Origin: JAZDGX01 sp964482205
Lineage (GTDB): Bacteria; Eisenbacteria; RBG-16-71-46; CAIMUX01; WJJG01
NCBI GenBank assembly: GCA_964482205.1
Contig: CAYZWI010000005.1
Span: 62,001 to 126,000 of the forward strand
DNA: 64,000 nt
Direction: 5' to 3'
This document shows positions 16,987 to 25,794 of the stretch, piece by piece (the stretch's first letter is position 1; each line of letters starts with the position of its first letter). Both the position numbers and the translations under genes were made by a program. The notes under the pieces are model-generated. The model made no database searches and was not told the DNA's origin. It saw only the letters and a list, made by a program, of their open reading frames with translations.

Positions 16987-18822
16987 ATGTCCGCGTCGCT
17001 TTCAGCAACTCGTTCCCATGACGCTCTTCCGCGCTGGGATCTCTCGAATGTCTACGGAGGCCTGGAGGCGGAGGACTTCCAGTCGGATTTGACGCTCGTC
17101 GCCCGCCAGTTGGACGAGCTCGAATCGCTGATTCAACGCCATTCGATCGGGCGGCTGGCGGAACCGCCGCGGGACCTCGCCCCCACCGCGCGCATCGCGG
17201 ATGAGGTGCTCGAACGCTTCAACGACCTCGCCCGCCGCCTGGAGACGCTGACGGCGTTCGCCTACGCCTTCGTTTCCACCGATTCGTACGACAAGACGGC
17301 CGCGCGCCGGATGAGCGAGATCGAACAACTCGATGTGCGCAAGAAGAAGATTCGCGTGCGCCTGCAGGCCTGGTTCGGCTCGCTCGCTCCCGTGTTGGCG
17401 CAGGTGAGCATGCAAAGCGCGCGCGCGCGCGAGCACGAGCAGGTGCTGCGCGAGTGGGCGGAGCAAAGCCGTTACCTGATGGATGCGCCCTTGGAAGATC
17501 TCGCGGCCGAGCTGCAGCTTTCGGGCGGAGGTGTGATGTGGAAGCTGCAGGGCACCGTGACGAGCCAACTCAAGGCGGCCATCGAGCAGGACGGTCGCAC
17601 GGTCGAGCTGCCGATGACCAAGCTGCGCAATCTCGCCTACGATGCGGACGAAGGCGTGCGCCGCCGCGCGTACGAGGCCGAGCTGAAGGCCTTGGCGAGC
17701 GTGCGCGAACCGGTCGCGTTCTCGTTGAATTGCGTGAAGGGAGCGGCCGTCACGCTCGCCAAGTGGCAGAAGCGGGACGATGTCCTGCACGCGACGCTCG
17801 ACGTGAACCGCATCGATCGCGCCACGCTCGAGGCGCTTCTCGCGGCGATGCGCGACGCGCTGCCCGCCTTTCGCCGGTATTTGAACAGCAAGGCGCAGAA
17901 GCTGGGCAAGCCGCGCCTGCCCTGGTGGGATCTCTTCGCCCCGGTGGGGCAAGGGACGCTGGAATACACCTGGGCCCAGGCGCGCGAGTACATCGTGACG
18001 CAGTTCGGCCGCTTCGACGCCGAGCTCGCGCAATTCGCCGACCGCGCGTTCGAGCGCCGTTGGATCGACGCCGAGCCGCGCGACGGCAAGCGCGGCGGAG
18101 CCTTCTGCATGGATGTGCCCGGGGTCGAGGAGTCGCGCATTCTCGCGAACTTCGACGGCAGCTTCGATCAGATGACCACCCTCGCGCACGAGCTCGGCCA
18201 CGGCTTCCACACCCATTGCCAGAAGGGCCTGCCGATGTTGCGGCGCGGGGCCCCGATGACGCTGGCCGAGACCGCCTCGATCTTCTGCGAGACGATCGTC
18301 TTCAACGCCGCCCTCGCGGATGCGCCGCGCGATGCGCGTCTGCCGATTCTCGAGAATTCGCTGATGGGCTCGACGCAGGTGATCGTCGATATCTACTCAC
18401 GCTATCTCTTCGAGAGCGAAGTGGTGAAGCGCAGGGCGGGGGCGGAGCTGAGCGCGGACGACTTCTGCGCGCTGATGCTCGCGGCCCAGCGCGAGGCCTA
18501 CGGCGATGCGCTCGATCCCGAGCATCTGCATCCCTACATGTGGCTGCTGAAGCCTCACTACTATTACGGCGATTTGAACTTCTACAATTTCCCGTACGCC
18601 TTCGGGCTGCTCTTCGGTCTCGGGATGTACGCGAACTACGAGCGGGAAGGCGCCGCGTTCGTGCCGCGCTATCGCGAGCTCTTGCGAGCGACGGGCGAGG
18701 GCAAGGCGGCCGAGCTGGCGGCGCGCTTCGGCATCGACATCCGCGGCCGCGACTTCTGGGACCGCAGCCTGGCGATCGTCGGCCGTCAGATCGACGAGTA
18801 TTGCGGGCTCGCGGCCATTTGA
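16987..18822 (+). CDS. pepF: Oligoendopeptidase F, M3 family
   Basis: The start at 16987 is chosen because GAAGGGAGG lies about 5 bases ahead; the frame is open upstream to 16909. The 611-residue product has the M3 architecture: an all-helical N-terminal half beginning PRWDLSNVYGGLEAEDF and the zinc site TLAHELGHGFH (HExxH at residues 401-405). A downstream Glu in LAETASIFCETIVFN completes the zinc ligands. Near the C-terminus KPHYYYGDLNFYNFPYAFGLLFGLGMY is the conserved Tyr/His substrate-binding stretch. These cytoplasmic enzymes cleave short peptides. The length is normal and nothing is missing. Confidence 0.95.
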   Translation: MSASLSATRSHDALPRWDLSNVYGGLEAEDFQSDLTLVARQLDELESLIQRHSIGRLAEPPRDLAPTARIADEVLERFNDLARRLETLTAFAYAFVSTDSYDKTAARRMSEIEQLDVRKKKIRVRLQAWFGSLAPVLAQVSMQSARAREHEQVLREWAEQSRYLMDAPLEDLAAELQLSGGGVMWKLQGTVTSQLKAAIEQDGRTVELPMTKLRNLAYDADEGVRRRAYEAELKALASVREPVAFSLNCVKGAAVTLAKWQKRDDVLHATLDVNRIDRATLEALLAAMRDALPAFRRYLNSKAQKLGKPRLPWWDLFAPVGQGTLEYTWAQAREYIVTQFGRFDAELAQFADRAFERRWIDAEPRDGKRGGAFCMDVPGVEESRILANFDGSFDQMTTLAHELGHGFHTHCQKGLPMLRRGAPMTLAETASIFCETIVFNAALADAPRDARLPILENSLMGSTQVIVDIYSRYLFESEVVKRRAGAELSADDFCALMLAAQREAYGDALDPEHLHPYMWLLKPHYYYGDLNFYNFPYAFGLLFGLGMYANYEREGAAFVPRYRELLRATGEGKAAELAARFGIDIRGRDFWDRSLAIVGRQIDEYCGLAAI

Positions 18823-18912
18823 CGGCCACCGCTTCTCGAACGGGCGCGGGCTCTCGTCGACCGATGGCAGCCTGCACCCTCCCGCGCCCGGGTGCGGCCG
18901 CGCCGGCTCAGC

Positions 18913-19557
18913 TCAATTGTAGGTTGCGGAGAAGCGCACGCCGAAGTTCGTGCCCTTCAGACTCTCGTCGGTTTCCGTGGGAATGGAATGGAAGCTCGCG
19001 TCAACCGCGACGCCCAGGCCCCAGCGCGATCCCACCCACCATTCCTTGCCGACCATCCCTTGCAATGCCACGCCGGTATCGCTTTCAAGGGAAGTGGTGG
19101 CATTGTCTTCGTGGAATTCGAGATTCATCGTGGCCGCGGCGATGCTGCCGGAGAAGTACACATTGGACGGGTCGAGATAGTAGGTGAGGCCCGCTCCAAA
19201 GCCGGACATGCTCATGGACACATCTTCGGAGTCGACATCGATTCCTCCGATCTCGAAGTCGGGCTCGGTGACGGCCCAGCCGAGCAGCGTCGCGTGCAGC
19301 GCGAGATTGGGGGAGACGATGACGCCGATGGCGAAGTTCGCGTCTCCGGACAGGCCGCTCGCTTCGACATCGAACCCGACCGGATCGTCCTCGACATCCG
19401 CGGCATCGATTTCCGTGCGCGCGGATCCCAACCCGGCGGAGAGCCGCAGGAAGAACCCGCTGTCATGTTGGCGCGGCAGATTCGCCGCCTGTGCGATGGA
19501 GAGCATTCCCGAGAGGAACAGAAAGACGAGCAACGCACTTGCCATTCGGATCTTCAT
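18913..19557 (-). CDS. Small outer-membrane beta-barrel-like protein
   Basis: The ATG at 19557 follows GGAGG at 6 bases. A signal peptide (ALLVFLFLSGMLSIAQA) precedes a roughly 190-residue body of alternating strands (GFFLRLSAGLGSA, NFAIGVIVSPNLALHATLLGWAV, SGFGAGLTYYLDPSNVYFSGSIAAA, GVALQGMVGKEWWVGSRWGLGVAVDASF, NFGVRFSATYN) and ends on an aromatic-containing strand. This is the OmpW/OprF-like 8-strand pattern, and ligand and role are unknown. Its stop lies 90 bases from the convergent oligoendopeptidase gene. Confidence 0.75.
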   Translation of the reverse strand: MKIRMASALLVFLFLSGMLSIAQAANLPRQHDSGFFLRLSAGLGSARTEIDAADVEDDPVGFDVEASGLSGDANFAIGVIVSPNLALHATLLGWAVTEPDFEIGGIDVDSEDVSMSMSGFGAGLTYYLDPSNVYFSGSIAAATMNLEFHEDNATTSLESDTGVALQGMVGKEWWVGSRWGLGVAVDASFHSIPTETDESLKGTNFGVRFSATYN

Positions 19558-19781
19558 GGCTCGACCTCCATGCAAGCCGCCCAGCGGAGGACGCGCGCGG
19601 CCTGGGCCGCGGCGAGGAACCCGGCCGGCGGCAAGCGCCTCTGCAAGCTCTTCGAGGCCAGGCGCCGGCGCCGGACATGCGAGGAAAAGCAGAACCGCGC
19701 CGCGACTGCAAGGCGGGAATGCGCCGGGGATGTGCCCTGCCCGACTCGGCGGCCTGCCGTGGGCACCCGGCCTCGATGCAA

Positions 19782-19814
19782 AAAGGGAGCGACGGACGAA
19801 CCGCCGCTCCCTTT
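19782..19814 (-). terminator. Rho-independent terminator of the metalloprotease gene
   Basis: On the minus strand, 22 bases after the stop at 19836, a stem pairs AAAGGGAGCG with CGCTCCCTTT, extended by CGG/CCG across one mismatch, around a 5-base loop. Reading minus, a run of five T follows. This is the clearest intrinsic terminator in the window. Confidence 0.85.
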
Positions 19815-19835
19815 CGCTGGAAGGGGGAAGAGAAC

Positions 19836-21965
19836 CTAGTCCGCGAGGATCATCTTGGTCGTGCTCATCTCGCCCGCGCGATGCAGGCGCGCGAAGTAGG
19901 TGCCGGCGCCCACCGGCTGGCCCTGATCATTGCGTCCGTCCCAGGGGAAGCTGTGCTGGCCCGCTTGCAAGCGGCCGTTCCAGATCGTCCTCACCATGCG
20001 GCCGTTCACATCGACCACATCGACCACGACCGCGTCTTCATTGGGAATGTTGAGCGCGATCGTGGTGAGCGCGCCGAACGGGTTCGGATAGGCGCGCGAG
20101 ATCTCGAAGACGCGCGCGATCCGGCCGTCAGGCGAAGCCGCGGGATCGACGAGCACGGTCAGGGTGACCGGCACGACGGTCGGGCTGCCCGGCGCATTGT
20201 GGGTGAGCGTCACTTCCGCCAGGTACACGCCCGCGTCCATGTCGGCCGCGTCGTAGTCGAAGTCCATCGGCAGGCTCGCGCCCTGGGCGATGTCGCCGGT
20301 CGTCGGATCGATCGAGAGCCAATCGGTGCGCACGCCGTCCTTCCCGGGGAGATAGGCGAGCGCGGCGTCGAAGTGCAGGGTCGTGCCCGGGCCGCCGGTG
20401 TTCGAGATCAGGAGCACATCAGTGGCGGTTTCGTTCTGGATCAATTCCGGCGCGAAGGATGCATCGCTCAGCGTGAGCGCCGGCTGGGCGGCGACATCCT
20501 CCTGGCTGACCGTGATGGTGTAGGTCGCGGTGCCCGTGAACGCGGAATTCGACATGCTGAAGCCGACTTCCAAGATCTGCTCGCGCGGGACGGAGAGCGA
20601 CACATTGGCGTCGCAGTTGCCGTCGAGGGTGATGCGTTCCAGCACTGCCGTGTTGTCGCGCTTGCGAATGATCGCCGTCAGGGCGATCGCCGAGGCGTTC
20701 TGCCCGTCGAAGACGACATTCACCACGCCGGGGTTCTCGCTGAATGTCCGGCAGCGGATGAATCTCGCGGCCAGGTAATTCACCGAACCGCTTTGGGTGT
20801 TTGGATACGAGGAGAAGACCGTGTTCGGCGAGGCGGGATAGCGGGACGCTTCCCCATAGCCGAATCCGGGGATGGCCTTCGCCGATCCGCAGGCGTAGTT
20901 CCACGCCGTGAACACGGGCCAGCCGATCGTGAACGAGGAGCCGTAGTTGCCCAGAATGGTGTTGTAGGAAACCAGCATCGACTGGGACTGATGGGTTCTC
21001 CGCCATACCCAGAGATCGGTGATGATCTGATTGCCCCAGGTCTCGCTCATCCAGTGCTGGAACACGCAGTCCTCGTAGGAGCCGCCCGCTCCGCCGTTAT
21101 CGAGCGATTGCGCCGGAGCGCTGATCGGGCTGCCGGAGATCAGGTAGTTGTAGTAGTCGTTCACCACATCGTACGCGATGTCTTCCATCCAGGTGGCGTC
21201 GAGTTCCACCCAGCCGCCTTCCGACCAGCGCGATCCGGCCCGCTGGGTGGCGTGCTTGAACTCGTGCGCGCAGGTGACCTTCGCCGCTCCCCACTGGTCC
21301 CCCTCGGGATCGTCGTTGGCCGGAAAGCCGAGGAAGGTGTTGTGGAGGGTGATGTTCGATCCCGTGAGTCCCACCGCACTCGTGTAGCCATAGTACCCCA
21401 TGTTTTCGAAGTAGATGTAATAATAAGGCGAGTGCGGCGGAGTGGAGAAGCCCAGGATGTTGCACTCGAGATCCTGGCTGTAGTCCATGTAGTTCGCGCA
21501 CTTCTCCACAAAGTCGGGGATCCCGTTGGCGGGATTCACATCGGTCGCCGGCACCGCATCCACTCCGGTGGTCACATAGGTGAGCAGGAAGAAACCGCTC
21601 GGGCTCACATAGGTGGCGCGATCCTCCAGCCGCCGTTCGGGATGAATGTAGCCTTCGATGATCTCGATCGTGCGGGGAGAGAGCGAATCGCGCATCCGTT
21701 CGAATTCGATGATCAAGGGCGTTCCGCTCTTGATCGGGCTGAACCCCGATGGCCGGTACTCGGCGGGAAGCTGGCTTTGGTCAAACCCGTAATGGAACTT
21801 GTAGAGCAGCGCCTGCTCCGGAGTCAAAAGGCCCGCCTCACGGTCGGCATCGATCTTCTGGAATGCCTCCTGGCCGGAATTCGGAGGCAGGGCGAAGGCC
21901 GCGGCGGAAAACGCGACCAGGCACAGAACGACGAGGATGATTCCTGTCCATAGGCTTCGGGACAT
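19836..21965 (-). CDS. Secreted putative zinc metalloprotease with FlgD-like tail
   Basis: The ATG at 21965 has AAGGAG 9 bases ahead and starts a signal peptide (GIILVVLCLVAFSAAAFA). The first half of the 709-residue product contains YYIYFENMGYYGYTSAVG and the zinc motif CAHEFKHATQ (HEFKH, residues 234-238) followed by WVELDATWMEDIAYD, which offers a Glu third ligand. This resembles the MXAN_6640-type putative metalloproteases, an assignment from memory. A beta-sandwich segment (about 480-600) precedes the C-terminal FlgD/type IX-like tail (YPNPFGALTTIALNIP, VDVNGRMVRTI, WDGRNDQGQPVGAGTYFARL). Likely a secreted, surface-anchored protease. The opposite strand carries a long spurious frame. Confidence 0.85.
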   Translation of the reverse strand: MSRSLWTGIILVVLCLVAFSAAAFALPPNSGQEAFQKIDADREAGLLTPEQALLYKFHYGFDQSQLPAEYRPSGFSPIKSGTPLIIEFERMRDSLSPRTIEIIEGYIHPERRLEDRATYVSPSGFFLLTYVTTGVDAVPATDVNPANGIPDFVEKCANYMDYSQDLECNILGFSTPPHSPYYYIYFENMGYYGYTSAVGLTGSNITLHNTFLGFPANDDPEGDQWGAAKVTCAHEFKHATQRAGSRWSEGGWVELDATWMEDIAYDVVNDYYNYLISGSPISAPAQSLDNGGAGGSYEDCVFQHWMSETWGNQIITDLWVWRRTHQSQSMLVSYNTILGNYGSSFTIGWPVFTAWNYACGSAKAIPGFGYGEASRYPASPNTVFSSYPNTQSGSVNYLAARFIRCRTFSENPGVVNVVFDGQNASAIALTAIIRKRDNTAVLERITLDGNCDANVSLSVPREQILEVGFSMSNSAFTGTATYTITVSQEDVAAQPALTLSDASFAPELIQNETATDVLLISNTGGPGTTLHFDAALAYLPGKDGVRTDWLSIDPTTGDIAQGASLPMDFDYDAADMDAGVYLAEVTLTHNAPGSPTVVPVTLTVLVDPAASPDGRIARVFEISRAYPNPFGALTTIALNIPNEDAVVVDVVDVNGRMVRTIWNGRLQAGQHSFPWDGRNDQGQPVGAGTYFARLHRAGEMSTTKMILAD

Positions 21966-22901
21966 GTAGCAACTCCTTCCAGCAAGTGGTCCAAGGCCTG
22001 CATGGGTGCCACAGAACGAGCGGGCGGCCTTTTCAAGGAGTGCGCAACAGGGTGCCGACTCGCGAGCCGCCATGATATGTAAATGATTGTAGCACAAACC
22101 TCCCCGGGAATCAGCGCGATTCCCGGAAGGCAGGGAAGCAACCGCGCTTCGGAAGCGCGGGCAATCCCTTGGCAGCGGCGGTTTTGGGCCGTTTCGGATG
22201 CCCGGCGGCCGCACTCTCCTTCATCGCGTCCTCGGCGGTCGGCCCCGCGAGTCCCGAGGGCAGGGCACCTGGCCGAGGACATCGTACCCCGACAAGCAGT
22301 CGAGCCGATCGACGGCGTGGAAGATGTCGCGGCATTCGCTCTCGGAAACCGTTTGGCCCGGATCGTCCACGGCCGCGTACCCGGTGACCACCGATGCGAA
22401 GCAGACTTCGATGTCTCCTTCCACGCGACCGGCCAGGGTTTTGACTTTTCGTCCGAATCGATCGTAGAGATGGAGGGCCGAGGGAAGCGTGGCGAGGATT
22501 CTGCGAACGACGCCCCGTCGCAGGCACACCCCGGAATCGCCGGAAAGCAGGCATCCGACGCCGCGAGAAGATCGCGCGCCTCTGAATCCTCCAGCGCCGT
22601 CCCGGGAACGGAGGCGAGGCCGATCGCTTCAGCCAGAACCGATCGTACCCGAAGATCCGCTTCCCGCCGCGGACGAGGCATTTGCCACCAATGAATGGGC
22701 ATCACGCGCGATGGGCATCATTCCGCGCGCGCCGTCCACAAGGAGTGCACAACCCGAGTTCGGCATGGGAGAATCGGGGAAGATTCGAGCGGGTACGAAT
22801 ACCCTCCTGCCTGGCATGAAGAATGTCCAGGAATTGACGGACTATTCGCCTTCATGGGACATTGACGCCGGAAGGTGGATTTCCGGAAGGTGGATTTGCC
22901 G
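21966..22901. other. Long intergenic region
   Basis: About 930 bases separate the metalloprotease gene (minus) and the Nudix operon (plus). Open frames here are short and low in protein character. One minus-strand frame around 22450-22500 includes HLYDRFGRKVKTLAG, reminiscent of the YDxxGRxVRTL step of the FlgD-like tail, but the flanks do not support it. Apart from a 15-bp tandem repeat at the right end I see no structured element. Confidence 0.35.
22868..22897 (+). repeat. 15-bp tandem repeat carrying a ribosome binding site
   Basis: The unit CCGGAAGGTGGATTT occurs twice, head to tail (22868-22882 and 22883-22897), immediately before the Nudix start at 22902. Each copy holds a GGAAGG ribosome binding site, so the gene has two; the proximal one is at workable distance. 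A GTG at 22875 would read in frame through the repeat, so the start codon remains ambiguous. Confidence 0.8.
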
Positions 22902-23471
22902 ATGGGCACGGGGTTCCTGTTTCAATTCTGTCCGCGGTGCGGCGAGGCGCTCGCTCCCGAACGGCCTTGTCCGGCATGCGGCTATCGTCAATATCGAAAT
23001 CCCGTTGCCGTCGTCGCCGGGGTCCTGCTTTCTTCCGAAGATGCATTGCCTTCTCCCGGACGCTCGATCGCCCCCGGGCAGGCGACTCACATCCTGCTCG
23101 TGCGCCGGTCGGGCACCCATGCGGGAGCGTGGTGCATTCCCTGCGGATATGTGGATTACGAGGAAGACATCCGCGCCGCCGCGGCGCGCGAGATGCGCGA
23201 AGAGACGGGGCTGCGGGTCGCGGTCGAGGAGATCTGCGCGGTGAAATCGAACGCGCACGATCCCGAGAATCGCACGGTCGGGATCTGGTTTTTCGTGCGG
23301 TATCTGGGGGGAGCGATTCGCGCGGGGGATGACGCGAGCGAGGCGGCCTTCGCTCCGTTGCGGAATCCACCAAGCGAGCTGGCATTTCCCACCGATCGGG
23401 AAGTGATCGAGGCGCTGGCGCGCGCTGGCCAGGAGAGCGGCGGAAGATCTGCTCGAGGCGCAGGGGAATGA
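22902..23471 (+). CDS. Zinc-ribbon Nudix hydrolase
   Basis: The 189-residue product has an N-terminal zinc ribbon (CPRCG at residues 10-14, CPACG at 23-27) followed by a Nudix domain. The Nudix box runs from G82 to L104 with G82, E88, R96, E97, E100, E101 and G103 all matching GX5EX7REUXEEXGU. The layout is that of NudC/ADP-ribose-type pyrophosphatases, which cleave nucleoside-diphosphate-X substrates with Mg2+; the substrate here is not evident. The stop overlaps the next start (ATGA), so it is translationally coupled to a CMD-family protein, which in turn couples to a photolyase. Confidence 0.9.
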   Translation: MGTGFLFQFCPRCGEALAPERPCPACGYRQYRNPVAVVAGVLLSSEDALPSPGRSIAPGQATHILLVRRSGTHAGAWCIPCGYVDYEEDIRAAAAREMREETGLRVAVEEICAVKSNAHDPENRTVGIWFFVRYLGGAIRAGDDASEAAFAPLRNPPSELAFPTDREVIEALARAGQESGGRSARGAGE

Positions 23472-23977
23472 AGAGAGAAAGCATGCAAGATAAGAAGAGC
23501 AGAGGGGCAAAGGCGAAGGGGGGCGCTTCGCCGCGAAGCGCGTTCCACGCCGGAGAAGGGCGCGGAGCGAAGCCGAGCGATCCCGCGCCGCAACGCCGGG
23601 GCATGAAGGCCCGCCGGCCTGCCGCGCCTGTCGTGCGCGACGCGGCCACGCGCGAGTTCCAACGCGAGCGCGAGCGATTGAACGCGATCGTCATGCGCTA
23701 TGCGGGCACGGCCACCAAGCGCTTCTATCATCTCGATTGGCAGGCGTATCAACCGGGGGCTCTGCCGGTCGAGGTCAAGGAGCTGCTCGGGCTGGTGGCA
23801 TCGCTCGTGCTGCGCTGCGACGACTGCATTCGCTACCACCTGATCCGCTGCCGCGAGGAAGGGCTTTCCGATGCGGAGCTGGAGGAAGCTTCCGCGATCG
23901 CGCTTCTCGTCGGGGGCTCGATCACGATTCCGCACTTGCGACGCATGTGGGATGCCTGGGACGGGATGAAGCCGTGA
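23468..23977 (+). CDS. Carboxymuconolactone decarboxylase/AhpD-like protein
   Basis: After a basic, disordered 60-residue N-terminus the product carries the CMD/AhpD helical core: LLGLVASLVLRCDDCIRYHLIRCREEGLSDAELEEASAIALLVGGS. The CxxC followed by two residues and His (RCDDCIRYH) is the redox-active site of AhpD-like members, which reduce peroxide-handling partners. Together with the Nudix and photolyase neighbours it suggests an oxidative or UV damage response unit, which is inference. Its ATG lies in the Nudix stop (23468-23471) and its stop overlaps the photolyase GTG (23974-23977). Confidence 0.85.
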   Translation: MKRESMQDKKSRGAKAKGGASPRSAFHAGEGRGAKPSDPAPQRRGMKARRPAAPVVRDAATREFQRERERLNAIVMRYAGTATKRFYHLDWQAYQPGALPVEVKELLGLVASLVLRCDDCIRYHLIRCREEGLSDAELEEASAIALLVGGSITIPHLRRMWDAWDGMKP

Positions 23978-25515
23978 GCGCGTCCTCGCCAGCCGGCGCC
24001 GGCCGCAGCGCTCGCGGAGGCGAGCGCGCGCAAGACGCCGCTTCCCTTTCGCCCGCGCCGCCAGGCCGTCGATCTTCTACGAGGCCCGCCGTTCTCGTCT
24101 GGTTTCGCTCCGATCTTCGTCTCGCCGATCATCCGGCGCTCGCCGCGGCGAGAGAAACGCAAGCGGATCTCGTGCCCGTGTTTATCTGGAGCCCTGGCGA
24201 GGAAGGGCGTTGGGCGCCGGGTGCGGCCGCCCGGTATTGGCTGCATCAATCGCTGCGCGCATTGGCGGAGGATCTCGAAGCGCTTGGTTCGCGGTTGATC
24301 CTGCGCAGCGGAGACGCGGTCGAGCAACTCGGCCGGCTGCTCGAGGAGACGCACGCGAGCGCGATCTACTGGAACCGTCGCTACGAGCCTGCCGCGCAGT
24401 CGCAGGAACAGCGCGTGCGCGCGCGTCTCTCCGGCGCGGCCGAATTGCGCGAGTTTCCGGGCAATTTGCTGTTCGAGCCGCACGAGTTGAAGACGAAGGC
24501 CGGCGGCCCATTTCGGGTCTTCACGCCGTTCTATCGGGAAGCGCTTCGCCAGTTGGAGGTGTCTCCCGGTTCGCTGACGACGCAAGGCAGGCCGCGCCGG
24601 CTGCGCGCGCCCCTTCGCTGGCCGCCAAGCCTGGCGTTGGAAGAACTGCGTCTGCTGCCGGCCATCGACCGGGCGGGAGGCATCCGCTCGGCGTGGACCT
24701 TTGGAGAACGCGCGGCCATGCGCCGCCTGCGCGGCTTTCTGTCCGGGCCGGCGGCATCGTATGACCGTTTGCACGATCGCGTGGGCGAGGAAGGCACTTC
24801 CCGGCTGAGCGCCCACTTGCACTTCGGGGAACTCTCGCCGCAACAGATCTGGCGCGCGCTGCAGTCGGCTGCTCCGAACGCGGGAGTGGAATCGTTCCGC
24901 CGTCAGATGATCTGGCGCGAGTTCGCGCATCATGTGCTCGCGCACTTTCCGGAGCTGCCGGAACGACCGCTCGATCGGCGCTTCGAGCGGATGCGATGGA
25001 GTCGCGGGCGCGCAGGGCTCGAGGCCTGGAAGCGCGGCCGCACGGGATATCCCCTCGTGGATGCGGCCATGCGCCAACTCTGGCAAACGGGATGGATGCA
25101 CAATCGCGCGCGCATGGTCGCCGCATCGTTCCTGATCAAGGACCTTCTGATCGATTGGCGAGAAGGGCAAGCGTGGTTCTGGGACACGCTCGTCGATGGC
25201 GACCTCGCCAGCAACGCGTTCAACTGGCAGTGGGTCGCCGGATGCGGCGCGGATCCGGCTCCCTTCTTTCGGGTGTTCAATCCCCTGCTGCAGGCGAAGA
25301 AGTTCGATCCCCACGGGCAATATATTCGCCGCTTTCTTCCGGAGCTCGCCCGTTTGCCCGATGGCTTCCTTCACGAACCGGCCGGTGCGCCCCGTTCGGA
25401 GCTCTCGCGCGCCGGGATCGTGCTCGGCAAGACCTATCCCCGCCCGATCGTCGATCACGCCGAGGCGCGCGACCGGGCCTTGCTTGCTTTCACGCGGAGA
25501 AGCGCCGCGATTTGA
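23974..25515 (+). CDS. phr: Deoxyribodipyrimidine photo-lyase
   Basis: A GTG start overlaps the CMD-gene stop. After about 37 extra Ala/Arg/Ser-rich residues the photolyase begins (VLVWFRSDLRLADHPALAAA) with an N-terminal antenna-binding alpha/beta domain, then the FAD domain: SRLSAHLHFGELSPQQIW, RQMIWREFAHHVLAHFP, RTGYPLVDAAMRQLWQTGWMHNRARMVAASFLIKDLLIDWREG and GDLASNAFNWQWVAGCGADPAPFFRVFNP. These hold the conserved FAD contacts and the Trp residues of the electron-transfer chain. The enzyme repairs cyclobutane pyrimidine dimers with blue light. It belongs to class I with normal length apart from the N-terminal extension. A light-exposed habitat is implied. Confidence 0.95.
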   Translation: MSASSPAGAGRSARGGERAQDAASLSPAPPGRRSSTRPAVLVWFRSDLRLADHPALAAARETQADLVPVFIWSPGEEGRWAPGAAARYWLHQSLRALAEDLEALGSRLILRSGDAVEQLGRLLEETHASAIYWNRRYEPAAQSQEQRVRARLSGAAELREFPGNLLFEPHELKTKAGGPFRVFTPFYREALRQLEVSPGSLTTQGRPRRLRAPLRWPPSLALEELRLLPAIDRAGGIRSAWTFGERAAMRRLRGFLSGPAASYDRLHDRVGEEGTSRLSAHLHFGELSPQQIWRALQSAAPNAGVESFRRQMIWREFAHHVLAHFPELPERPLDRRFERMRWSRGRAGLEAWKRGRTGYPLVDAAMRQLWQTGWMHNRARMVAASFLIKDLLIDWREGQAWFWDTLVDGDLASNAFNWQWVAGCGADPAPFFRVFNPLLQAKKFDPHGQYIRRFLPELARLPDGFLHEPAGAPRSELSRAGIVLGKTYPRPIVDHAEARDRALLAFTRRSAAI

Positions 25516-25794
25516 TCCGGGCAGAAAAGAATCCGGCCCGCATCCGCGCGACGACTGCGGCGGCCGGGTTGTATGGTGGCGAGCTCGTCCGCGCGCAGGA
25601 TTGACGCCTTGTCATGACCTGCGGATTCGTTCAGGATCGCGGGGCGTCGGAGCGAGAGAAGCGGACGCGTGCATTCCGATTGACCGCTTCTCGCGCCGGA
25701 TGACGGCGCCGACATGCGACGCTCGCACGCAAGCCGCCGCCGGACATTCGGCGGCGGTTCGCATCGGGTTCGTGTTCCTGCATGAGGCAGAGAC

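Noticed and set aside
19491..21953. An 820-residue plus-strand open frame opposite the metalloprotease
   Set aside because: Antisense of a well-supported gene. The Arg/His/Val-rich translation has no domain character.
22221..22529. A minus-strand frame with HLYDRFGRKVKTLAG as a fragment of a FlgD-like tail protein
   Set aside because: Only one short motif matches. The expected WDG and terminal strands are missing and the flanks are not protein-like.
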